Of a stretch of DNA of 64,000 nucleotides, positions 43,782 to 54,200 are shown one piece after another. This stretch comes from Trichostrongylus colubriformis. Its lineage: Eukaryota; Nematoda; Chromadorea; Rhabditida; Trichostrongylidae. The position numbers and the translations under genes were made by a program. The stretch's first letter is position 1. The number at the start of each line of letters is the position of its first letter. The notes under the pieces are model-generated. The model was not told the origin of the DNA and did no database searches. It was given only the letters and a program-made list of their open reading frames with translations. The stretch spans positions 29,702,716 to 29,766,715 of the forward strand of contig OZ022258.1 of the NCBI GenBank assembly GCA_963978905.1, in the 5' to 3' direction.

Positions 43782-44653
43782 TTAGGTTGTCCCAAAAGTC
43801 TTGCAGGATTTTTCCGAAAAAATCAGTAACTCTTGTTCACTTCGAGGCAGGTCTAGGCGGTTCACGAATAAGGTAGAAGGTTCTCTGAGTTTCTCATAAA
43901 ATCTATATTGACCCACCAGATTCCGTGGAGAGAACCACAATGCCCGTAGTCGATACCCACCCAACACGCGGTGTCATCTACTATGAGTGGTCTCGGAGCA
44001 ACAAAGCGACGGAAGTTTGCGACTCCATCAACGCTGCATTGGGCAGGGGATGTGTGAGCTACGAGACCGTGCGCCGCTGGTTCATCAGCTCCAGCAACGG
44101 CGAGATTGACCAGGAAGACAAACAACATTCAGGACTGAGCTACTTCTGGGACGCGGAAGGAATGCTTTTCCATGAGGTGCTGGTACGAGGCGAGACAGTC
44201 ACCGCTGCCGTAAGCACCCACCAGCTCCAGCAGCTCGCCGTCGCTGTTCGAGGAAAGCGCCAGGAAAGGTCCGCGGTCACCCTCTTTCATGACGACGCCT
44301 TCTCCTATTTCGCGAAAAGTACCCAGGCCAAGTTACAGGAGCTCGGCTGGGATGTCCTGCCCTACTCTCCAGACATTGCCCCTTCCGACTATCACCTTAC
44401 GCATCCTCTTGAATGCTTTCTGGCCAAGAGAAAATTCATTGATTATGACTTGCGTGCAAAGGCGCGATCGCTGACCTCTTCGGCTCTCAGAACCCAGTGT
44501 TCTGGGAGGAAGGAATCAACGATCTACGTACGTGGTGGCAGAGCGTTGTCGATAACAATAGTGAATACGTCGTTGCCTAATTGTTGTTTGTTGAAAAAAA
44601 ATATTACAAAGGAATGATCAAAAAAAATCCTACAAGACTTAGGGACAACCTAA
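43782..44653 (+). mobile_element. mariner transposon with internal deletion
   Basis: The terminal repeats TTAGGTTGTCCCAAAAGTC (left) and GACTTAGGGACAACCTAA (right) are inverted. At ~872 bp it is shorter than the ~1.3 kb of a complete mariner, because the transposase gene lacks its middle. The element carries its own transposase remnant on the plus strand. Confidence 0.9.
43925..44580 (+). pseudogene. mariner transposase pseudogene
   Basis: The frame starts with an N-terminal helix-turn-helix-like part (RGVIYYEWSRSNKATEV, then SYETVRRWF and GEIDQEDKQHSG) and jumps directly to the catalytic half: FWDAEGMLFHEVL (first Asp region), TLFHDDAFSYFAKSTQAKLQ (second Asp, normally HDNARPH) and SPDIAPSDYHL (third Asp region). 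After a frameshift another frame gives GSQNPVFWEEGINDLR and SVVDNNSEYVVA before TAA, the normal mariner C-terminus. About 130 residues between the two DNA-binding helices and the catalytic core are missing, so the enzyme is dead. Confidence 0.9.
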
Positions 44654-44953
44654 TAGTAGGAAGAATAGGAAGTGGCCCTGCTGGGACTGCCACTAATTTA
44701 ACCGAAGCGGTAAAAATGACCAGTTGCCAGCTCTCTCAACCTCTTAAAATCATGAAAAAACAGCGACAGCTTGGTAGAGTGAAGTTGGTGCCAGGAACGA
44801 ACTTCGGTTTTCTGATAGAAAAACGACACATTCAACCGTTAATTAATCAAATTATCACTCATGGAAAGAAGCATTTTTCATGCTGGCCTCCATTGACTCA
44901 TCCAACAGACATGCAGCCAGACCTGAGCAACATTCAACAAACATTATCATTAA

Positions 44954-45378
44954 AGGAATCGTCCACGGAAAATGAGTTCTTGTGATACCCATATGTTTAT
45001 GTTGTATTTGCCTAATGTTGGCCTCATGCAAATTTTCACGCGAAAAAATGTGAATCTGGCTGAGATACAGCACCACAAAGTGCGGTCCAGGTGGGCGGGG
45101 CCTCCGTGTAAAAGCCTCGTCCCGTCGTCCGCCGTGGTCGGAGACGCATTGTAGGAACAGAGGGTTACGTAAACAGTCCCACTCTCCGTTCCCAACGGCG
45201 GCGGACGACGGGACGAGGCTTTTACACGGAGGCCCCGCCCACCTGGACCGCACTTTGTGGTGTGTATCTCAGCCAGATTCACATTTTTTCACGTGAAATT
45301 TTGCATGAGGCCAACATTAGGCAAATACAACATAAATATATGGGTAACACAAAAACTCATTTTCCGTGGACGATTCCT
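44954..45378. mobile_element. TTAA-flanked foldback element (425 bp)
   Basis: The ends AGGAATCGTCCACGGAAAAT and its exact inverted counterpart are flanked by TTAA on both sides (44950-44953 and 45379-45382). Nearly the whole element is one palindrome: the arms pair through the CACATTTTTTC, CACCACAAAGTGCGG, GGGCGGGGCCTCCGTG and CGTCCGCCG blocks to a centre near 45166. TTAA duplications are typical of piggyBac-related elements, but no transposase or canonical CCC terminus is present. A truncated relative is at 11204-11491 and a stray end at 20290-20340. Confidence 0.85.
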
Positions 45379-46033
45379 TTAAGTTGTAGGGAAAGCTCTT
45401 TCGATTTTTAAAAACTTTTTCCCTCGAAACTGCTTTCCAGCAATTTCTTCTGTACATATACATGTAGTGCAAGTTCACACGCATCTATAGGTACTATTGT
45501 CCTTCATCTCCCGGATAACCTTTTTCGGCAAAGTAATCATATCAAAAGTCATTGTCCTCTTCGCCATCGAAAGTTTTTCTTTGAATGGCGTTAGATAGGG
45601 AAAGGAAAAGATGATAGTCTGATGGAGCAAGATCAGGGCTTTGAGGCGGATGGGACAGCACTTCCCATTTAAGTTCGAGTATTTTTTGGCGAGTCTTTCC
45701 ATATACTGAAATAGTGACTCGCCAAAAAATACTCGAAGTTGAATGGGAAGTGCTGCCCCATCCGCCTTGAAGCCCTGATCTTGCTCCATCGGACTATCAT
45801 CTTTTCCTTTCCCTATCTAACGCCATTCAAAGAAAAACTTTCGATAATGAAGATGACATTGACTTTTGATATAATTATTTTGCCAAAAAAGGTTATCCGA
45901 GAGATAAAAGACAATAGTACCTATAGATGCGTCTGAACTTGTACTACATGTATATGTACAGAAGAAATTGCTGGAAAGCAGTTTCGAGGGGAAAAAGCAC
46001 GTTTTTAAAAAAAGAACTTTCCCTACAACCTAA
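45379..46033. mobile_element. Palindrome of two mariner 3' halves, head to head
   Basis: Two ~317-bp arms, about 95% identical by eye where compared, are inverted around a 20-bp spacer (45696-45715). Each arm ends in a mariner-type terminus (TTAAGTTGTAGGG, and CCCTACAACCTAA at 46033). Each arm, read outward, encodes the transposase C-terminus: VEWEVLPHPP, a stop, then SPDLAPSDYHLFLSLSNAIQ and RKTFDNEDD. Only the third catalytic aspartate region is present, so it is non-autonomous. The left terminus overlaps the TTAA of the foldback element next door. Confidence 0.85.
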
Positions 46034-46068
46034 TACAATTGAAGCAAACTGATGTCATAGCTAGTGAA

Positions 46069-46118
46069 GAGAGAGGGCATGCAGTAGCTGGCAAACCAGC
46101 TACTGCATGCCCTCTCTC
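46069..46118. repeat. Perfect 23-bp hairpin
   Basis: Arms 46069-46091 and 46096-46118 are perfect reverse complements (GAGAGAGGGCATGCAGTAGC plus TGG) with a CAAA loop. There is no poly-T terminator context. It lies 35 bp from the mariner palindrome. Confidence 0.9.
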
Positions 46119-48365
46119 CATATCATTCATGGAAGTCATAATATCCTAGCGTTTGAAGTCACCCATCTTTTCCATGACCGCGGTCAATTATATGTTGACA
46201 GAAATGAAGTGAAAACAGTGGCACAAGCACTGCTTTGTTTATACAAGGTGTTTAGCGACTAGATCACATGGATTCAAAAGTGTCCAAGACCCAAAATGGA
46301 AATCTTTGTGCCGCACGTTTCAGGAACTATTCGTAAGGCCCCCGGTCATTTCTTCTGAATGAAACTGTTTGTATTTAACCAAATGGAAAATGAAATGTCA
46401 CTGAGATAATTCTGCTGAAGAACGACCAACAGAACTGAACCCATTCTGTGCAACAGTGTTACGAAGGTGAAAATCTGGGTGATTGAAATGAGAAGTGCAG
46501 CATTCAGACGAACTACTAGTGTTACCTGCAAAAGAACACATGAGCGCATGCTGGTGCACTGAACACAAATGATCGAGCTTCCCGTAATAGAGGCCGCTGA
46601 GACTTCCGCTCTTCCCCTTCCCATTTAGAATATAAATGAGACAATCCGCTCGCATTTTCAAGGAATACAGATTCACTGGAGATAAGTGCGCCACCGTGCA
46701 AATCCATAGAATCCATGTGAATTCTTCTAAGAATAAAACGAATTAGATGTCAGGCTTCACATTTTAGGGACACGCCCAGCATTCGATTTCCTTTCAAGAT
46801 CATGGATGCATTTGCAGACCTGCTGCGGTCGTTTCAGAGGAGTCCTACCACGTGAAAGCCTCTGCTGCTATGGAGCAGTTGTTTATAAAGTCGTTTTGGA
46901 GGTAATCTAAGGAGGCTGTTAGACCGCATAGGTTAGGAAGGAACTTCAATGACGAGGAATGAGTAAAGATGAGAGGTCTATATCTTCCTTTGCTATACAT
47001 GTAGCTTGACATTTAAACTATTTATTAAGAGCTAAAAAAGTTGCTAAATGGTCGCATATATTCATGATGCCATCATGACGACAGTTTAGTTGAGCCATTA
47101 TGCATTAATTCTTTGAGTTCTGTGACTCAGGGAAAACCGGCAGTTCGATCCATACCTAGAAATTCCTGAATTTCAAAACGAAAGGGGATGAAACTGAAAT
47201 GAACTAAGATTCTGAGAGTTTTTCCGCACATCTGTGCCAATCAGGTTTCTGCGGAAAAGTGGTTTCATTTATCTACGTTTTCGATTTTTTGTCAGCAATT
47301 CGTCGTTTTCAGGGACCCTTAGCCCCTTCGCCAGCTACACCAGCTACAGTCTGCACTTAATCTCGTGGCTAACTTGAAGGCACATTCTAGGATTACCTTG
47401 AGTGGTTCAGGCACTGAATTATAAATTACGCGGTGTGAGAAATAAAATGACAAGGAAAAATTCAAAGGCATTCCCTCTTCCTAAAATGGCAAATATGTAA
47501 GGCAATCTGGCATCCGGCTTTGTGCGAGCTTACCGCGTGAAAGTGAGCCTTTGAATATGTTCCCACTGGATAGTATCGTGTGAGACTCTGAGATATCATC
47601 TGTTTCTCCATGCACTATTGAAATCTCTTCTTTTTCTTATAGCATAAATATAATAGCATGCCTCTTTTGCCACTTCGTTGCCACCGTCATTGCCGGCAAT
47701 CGCGTCTGGAGTGGGCGGGCTTGGGCTACATATTCTAGTCGCGCTGGCTTCTTGTGCTCTGCACGCTCCGAAATTTGCACTCACGCATCGGTCAAGGCAC
47801 AGCCTACGTGGGTGTGGATCCAACTATCCAATCACAGTGCGAGCTGCACTATCCCGATAATCCTTAAAAGTGCCTTTTGAGTGCGAATTGGAAGCTGGTG
47901 TATCTGTAAAGCGGTCAAGAGTCCTCGCGAACGACGAGCTCGAAATGTCTGGTTGAAATCAAACATCGATTGATTATCGAAATTTGATGTTCGACTGATG
48001 GAGCAGTTCCAACATAATAAACCGCCTACAGAAAATGAAATATGCGCATTGCTAGGTTTCAGGACGATCAAACATTGAAGGAGGGTCTATAAGGGAGTGC
48101 AACTTCTTTTGAATTGATTTTTGAATCTTCTACTGACGCATGCGTATATAGCTGGTATTCATACGCGCTAAATGATTTGATGCCGAAAATGGCTGATGGC
48201 TCCATCCTCACTGAGGACAAATTTTTGTTTTTTCCATGACCATACGTTTAAATTTCTCAGGTCCATACATGACCAAAGTAACCTAAAAACACATCACGCG
48301 GTGATCAGCTTCAGTGGCTTACCTCTTGGAGTAAGGGTAAGTAGGTCAGGTCTCTGCATAACAGT
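46119..48365. other. Interval without a supported gene
   Basis: Around 46346-46716 three minus-strand frames are open at once, with an acceptor-like TTCTTTTGCAG near 46528 and another, CAATCACCCAG, near 46480. No frame resembles a known protein and no phase-consistent pair could be chosen. The remainder is featureless. Confidence 0.4.
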
Positions 48366-48676
48366 TGAAGTTGCAACTTTGTCACGCCTGCACGGCGCAC
48401 CCTCACGGTGTTGTGCCTGTGTGACACAACTAAGCCACGCCCACCCAACCAAATAACAGCGAGACTTAGACGAACAAATATCCAACGTTACGCTCACGTG
48501 GAGAAGGAAACTAACGACAAGAGATATAATCCATTGAAGCAGCCATTTCGGTGATTGAGGCAGCTCCTACGTTGGAGGTTCGTTCGACTAAGGCCAGGTG
48601 TGATTTGGTTGGGTGGGCCTGGCTTGGTTGTGTTCAAGCGGGCACAACACCGTGAGGGTGTGAAGCCGCAACGAAG
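48366..48676. repeat. Inverted repeat, ~100-bp arms
   Basis: The left arm (48366-48475) contains CACCCTCACGGTGTTGTGCC, AACTAAGCCACGCCCACCCA and CTTAGACGAAC. The right arm (48579-48676) is its diverged reverse complement (GTTCGACTAAGGCC, GGTTGGGTGGGCCTGG, GGGCACAACACCGTGAGGGT). A ~100-bp spacer separates them. It is probably a foldback transposon; no target duplication was identified. Confidence 0.75.
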
Positions 48677-48699
48677 GTATAGCCCGAGCAACTATCTAA

Positions 48700-49951
48700 G
48701 GACCTACCCACCCCAAAAAGCTGACTTCTAATCTGATCATCGCGTAATGTGCCTCTGAAGACAACGGAAAGGGGTAATTTTGGCCTACGGTAGAACAGAC
48801 ACAGTTCGGACGAGTTTAAGTGGCCGCCATTGCACAAACTCGCCAATTGACGCCTTGGCATGGTGCCAAGAGGAGGTGTTTTTACTATGAAGTTGTTCTT
48901 TGCATTTATTTTTTCCTTTGTTCTTTCTCATATTGTTTCGAGCTGTACTGACATAAATGCTAATGTAGCTGGGGAGTGGCCACTCCACTGCGCTGGGAGT
49001 AAGGTGCTACAACTAACGTTAGCCCGCGGCCCGTCTCCTACAGCGGACAACTTGGAAAGTCAGTATGTTGATGCGAATGGGATGCGAATACACACCTAGC
49101 GTCGCGTTTTTGAATCCGGGTTTGCCGATTATCGCTTCTAACCTTGAGAATTCGTTACAAAGTGCTCATTTCTTTGCATGTTCCTCTTGTTTCTGACCCC
49201 TTCCGGTTCCTTTAAATGCACACTCCACGATAACCAAATACGTCGACTTTCCTTCTTGGGACAGTAGCTCCTTTGCTAGCTGTCAGGTTGTATGTACTCT
49301 TTTTGCGCCGTCGCAGTGCCCCATCACGGTGCTACATTTGCTCAAACTCACCCCGGCCCCACCTGATTAGCTCAGTTGACCATTGAGGGAGCCTAGGTGG
49401 GTGTGGTCGGAGTAGGTTGGAGCAGGTGTACTACCGTTATGTTGCGCCGTGACTGCGCAAAAGAGGTACAGTCACGATAATTACTCAAGAACCACTGCCC
49501 CAAGTAGGTAAATCGTCTCGTCTGATAAACTCGTAGAGTGTGCCATTAAGTGCGATGTGGACTTCAAGGTATCGGGATATTCGGGATTATCAATTTATTG
49601 TGAATTCGACGACTCACTTATTTAAACCTGTAAGATCGAAACGGCATGTGGTTGTGATGTTCGAGGGGGCGCTCAGAAAACCGAACAACCTCTGGAGGCC
49701 AGGTTCCAATCGAAACCAAGTTTTCACCCGACTCAGAAAGTTGGGCGGCCGTTGCTGTACCACAGACAACAAGTTTAGCCGAAGGGGGATGTTGTCCGAT
49801 GTCAGGACACAGTGTCTTTCGGTTTGTGAGGTGTCTGCTAGGTTGCGGCAACGGGATGGTCGTCCATGCTGAACAGGTTTCACTGAATCTAAACAAAACT
49901 GCCAGCCTTTCGTTTGCGCAGATGTGAAGAGACCATGTGAAATTTAAGAAT
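48700..49951. other. Interval without a supported gene
   Basis: A GATTAGCTCAGTTGACC motif at about 49366 resembles a tRNA A box, but no B box or cloverleaf follows. No exon model. Confidence 0.4.
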
Positions 49952-50027
49952 TTAGAGGGTCCATAGCCAATCCCCCTCCCTTGAAGGATCACCTTCAAGG
50001 GAGGGGGATTGGCTATGGACCCTCTAA
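49952..50027. repeat. Perfect 36-bp hairpin
   Basis: Arms 49952-49987 and 49992-50027 are exact reverse complements over 36 bp with the loop ATCA. The stem includes CCAATCCCCCTCCCTTGAAG. A perfect stem of this length with a 4-nt loop is unlike a microRNA precursor, which has bulges and a larger loop. It could be a very young foldback insertion, a hairpin-siRNA source or an artefact of assembly. Confidence 0.95.
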
Positions 50028-51007
50028 TTGTGAGAGGTATCGCGCCTGTTACAGGATGTAGAGGCCCTGTTTACCCACAAGTGGAGAAAAATGAAAAACC
50101 TCCACAACTACCAAAAATAAAGCTCCCTGCCCTCAGCCCTTGTACGAGTGTTGGTGATTAGAAATGAGTTTTTGCTAGATGATATCGCGCAAAACGCTAC
50201 GATATCACCTGTTCTTCCCTGTTGAAGCTACTTTCACTATTGATATCGTTGCCTTATCATGTCTTATCGCAAGTTTCCCCCTCGTCTAAGGCGGATGTGA
50301 TTCGGCTCCGTGGGCTCAACTCGGCTCAGGTAGACCGGGCCGTGCGCGGCGGGGTGAGCCGTGGCACCACGAAAAGGGTGCAATCTTCACAACCATCCAA
50401 GGGTATACCTGCCCTGAGAAGGTAAGGACCACTCTAATTATCGAGTGGTGTGCCTTTAAGCTGGGGTCGAAACCACCATGTAACTAGATGTTCGCTCTTA
50501 GTACATTCGTCTTGAGTGAAAACGCCTGGTTCACGTTCTACGAGCGCATCAGAGCACCACTGGAGATGTAAAGGGTGTGATTTGAAATGTTGGACATGGA
50601 ATCCCCAATATATTGTGTTTGCAGATCTCCATGAGCTTATTGCTGCAAATGACAACCTAAAAATGTAAAATCACCGATGTCGATGTCGAATCTTAATCCT
50701 ATTGCATCTCTGTTCTTCAGTAATCCCCCAAAGGGTGAGCAGATCAGTTATGGACCTTCTCTAGACAGCATACATACTAAAGGCAAGGTTTCAAGGCTTT
50801 AGTTCTGACAGACACTCACCGCTACAACGAGTACACGACTTCCTTCCTATCAGAATGGTCTCATACTTTTTGGCCCTCTTTGAAGCGCGATTGTGATCGA
50901 CACTAATTTTGTAGGACTCATAAAGAGCGCTTCACTCTTCTAGGGTGTGTACCCCCATGTTAAAATTTCGCACTGCGGCATGTCGCAAGTGAAGCATTGT
51001 TCAAGGC
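50028..51007. other. Interval without a supported gene; expected site of the ammonia-lyase last exon
   Basis: The ACT-domain gene on the minus strand should have a short final exon below 51217, entering in phase 2. I could not pick one acceptor and stop combination over others here or further left. Confidence 0.3.
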
Positions 51008-51150
51008 ACCATGTTGTTGGGTCCCGAAGCGACTACAAGCCAGCTGCGCATCGCGCTCGTAGCACTACCGTGTAATCGTTTTGAGACCCAATTATTGTGA
51101 CGCTCATAGCTCGTACACACTGCGTCGCACGCCGATCGTCATCGTGTGAA
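51008..51150 (-). repeat. Dispersed repeat, GGCGTGCGACGC family, copy 2
   Basis: The reverse complement matches 22221-22372: GGCGTGCGACGCAG, AACGATTACAC, GTCGCTTCGGGACCCAACAA and GGTGCC occur in the same order. It lies directly downstream of the last identified exon of the ammonia-lyase gene. Confidence 0.65.
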
Positions 51151-51216
51151 AACCTGACATGAGGGTACATACCCACTCTCATATCAACTTTTCTTGTAAG
51201 AAGTTCGAACACTAAC

Positions 51217-54200
51217 TTAGCAACAATCGCTTCGTTTAATTGTACAGCATGTTCAAGTCCGCGTACTTCGGCGACGATTTTGCATTCAAGAGTGAGTACG
51301 TCAGTCCGGTAGAATACAGCATCCTGAAAATACCGTCGACAAAATGGAACAGTATGGAACACTTCAGTGACCCTTTGCAGCGTCTCGCTCGCTGCAGCGA
51401 TAAATTGTTCACTGCAGCGAAGGAGACGCAGCAAAGACTTAAGGTATGGGTTCACTCGGAACAGACCACGTCGTTCGGAGTCAAGGCCAGAATCAGCCGC
51501 CGCTGGTCAACCTTCGAAGACACCGGTAGGGAAGCAAGGAAGAAAACGCATTCGGAAACATTTCCTCCGTAAATGAACGTTCAAGCTAAGAAGAGATAAT
51601 GTATGGTGAAACTCGCGTTTGAAATGCATCTTTAGAGCGCAACTACGATCCCTGCGCGCTTCACCTTGAGCTGCACGCTCCAGTAGCCAACCTGCCTGCA
51701 CACTAGATTTCTAGGCACTCATCGTAGGCCGAAATTGCCCCTCCCGGTGTCTTCAAGTGTGCCTATGTTCAAAGGCTTACAAAAATTGCACTTCACCTAA
51801 GGCTCAAGAAGAACGGTCATGTTGTGAGAGGTTTTCCCAACCCTACGCACAATGGGTGTTAGGGTTTACTATCCCTATCCCTACTATATATAAAGCGCTA
51901 AGCCGTCTGTCCCTCCGTCTGTCACGAAATTAGGTATCATATGAAAAACGACCTGTGCAGATGGGGCCAAGTGTGGTATGGGTAGGGCATGGGACAGGAA
52001 GTAAAGACCACACATGGAACAATGGAACAAATTAAGCTCCGCCCACGGGGGCGGGGCGTGCACTGGAGTGTTTGGCTTTCAGCCCGAAAATGTTGATTAC
52101 GTTCGAACGTGCTCCTAACGTAGGGAGAAGATGGATTTAGGTCAGGGATGAGTTTCTGAAGGTCAGGAAAGAATGCAGGGCACAGTGGGCGGGGCATTTA
52201 AAGTGGTGGGCGGAGCTTGGACGTTACATGAAAAGCGACCTGTGGAGATGGGGACAAATGCGGTATGGGTAGGGCATGGGACACTATGTAAAGACCACAC
52301 ATGGACCAAGTCAGGCTCCGCCCATAATGGGCGGGGCCGTCGTGGAATGTTCAAAAATTATTGATTGGGTTCGAATGTGCCCCAAACATAGGGAGAAGAT
52401 GGATCAAGGTCAGGGATGAGTTTCTGAAGGTCAGGAAAGAATGCAGGGCACAGTGGGCGGAGCATTTAAAGTGGTGGGCGGAGCTTGGACGTTACATGAA
52501 AAACGACCTGTGGAGATGGGGACAAGTGCGGTATGGGTAGGGCATGGGACACTAAGTAAAGACCACACATGGACCAAGTTAAGCTCCACCCATAATGGGC
52601 GGGGCCGTCGTGGAATGTTCAAAAATTGTTGATTGGGTTCGAATGTGCCCCAAACATAGGGAGAAGATGGATCAAGGTCAGGGATGAGTTTCTGAAGGTC
52701 AGGAAAGAATGCAGGGCACAGTGGGCGGAGCATTTTAATTGGTGGGCGGAGCTTGGACGTTACATGAAAAACGACCTGTGGAGATGGGGACAAATGTGGT
52801 ATGTGTAGGGTATGGGACACTGAGTAAAGACCACAGATGGACCAAGTTAAGCTCCGCCCATAATGGGCGGGGCCGTCGTGGAGTGTTCAAAGATTGTTGA
52901 TTGGGTTCGAATGTGCCCCAAACATAGGGAGAAGATGGATCAAGGTCAGGGATGAGTTTCTGAAGGTCAGGAAAGAATGCAGGGCACAGTGGGCGGAGCA
53001 TTTAAATTGGTGGGCGGAGCTTGGACGTTACATGAAAAACGACCTGTGGAGATGGGGACAAATGCGGTATGTGTAGGGTATGGGACACTGAGTAAAGACC
53101 ACAGATGGACCAAGTTAAGCTCCGCCCATAATGGGCGGGGCCGTCGTGGAATGTTCAAAAATTATTGATTGGGTTCGAATGTGCCCCAAACATAGGGAGA
53201 AGATGGATCAAGGTCAGGGATGAGTTTCTGAAGGTCAGGAAAGAATGCAGGGCACAGTGGGCGGAGCATTTAAATTGGTGGGCGGAGCTTGGACGTTACA
53301 TTAAAAACGACCTGTGGAGATGGGGACAAGTTTGGATGGGTAGAGCATGGGACAAGAAGTGAAGACCACACATGGACTAATTTAAGCTCCGCCCACGGTG
53401 GGCTGGGTGTGGACTGAAATACTCTGTCCTCAAGGAAAAGAGCAATACAGGCCGACCTACTGACGCACATGGTGTTTCGCGCACAGTGTGTGCGCCCGCC
53501 AACTGGTGTGCAATAAGCATTGATGTGTTTGATACGCGATCCTTCGCAGTTATTCATCTTAATATCATCTATGGTGGCTACCGTTTATCTTTCCCAGCTC
53601 TCCAAATAATGGCCTTGTCTTGTATGTGGTAATCATACCGTCGAGAACTCTTTCACCGTCGATCCAACATCCCCGAATGTTCGAAATAGCTCCGCATATC
53701 CACCAACCATATCAGGAATCACTACTCTAACTTGTATTAGGCGGTTGTCAATAGCCAACCCTGCAAACCTGGATGTTAATACACGAACTGCACAAAACAT
53801 ACTGCTTTGAAAGCGTGACAAAGTGTGCTGTAAACTGACGAGAAGTTGAAAGATTCGGTGAACTAGTATGATATCCTCAAGTTTGACCGTAAGGGCTAGA
53901 ATTCAAAAATAAGCGTAAGTACTAAACAACCGCATTGATGTTCGCCGTTGGTGACAGATTATGAGTGAAGATAGCGGTTCCCTGGCAGAGTAGAAATCGA
54001 CTTTGCACACATTTTGCTCTTGCGGTCATACATGAGCACAAATGGATGAAAACTAGAAAAATGCAAAAATTTGCCTTCAGTGGGGAGCGAACCATCACTC
54101 ACTTTCTGAGCCCCCTCCCTCCCCCAAAACCATTTAACTGATTTGAGCCCGGTTTTTCGCCTCATATATATGACCTTATAGAATGCAAAAAACCGTCTTG

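Noticed and set aside
46346..46716. Three stacked minus-strand open frames
   Set aside because: No frame could be preferred, none resembles a known protein, and the acceptor-like motifs lie inside the frames.
49360..49440. tRNA-like A box (GATTAGCTCAGTTGACC)
   Set aside because: No B box, no acceptor stem pairing and no anticodon arm could be drawn.
51938..53420. Long overlapping open frames on both strands that look like a repetitive protein
   Set aside because: They are by-products of the 268-bp tandem satellite; the frames are broken each unit, have no splice logic and lie inside an intron.
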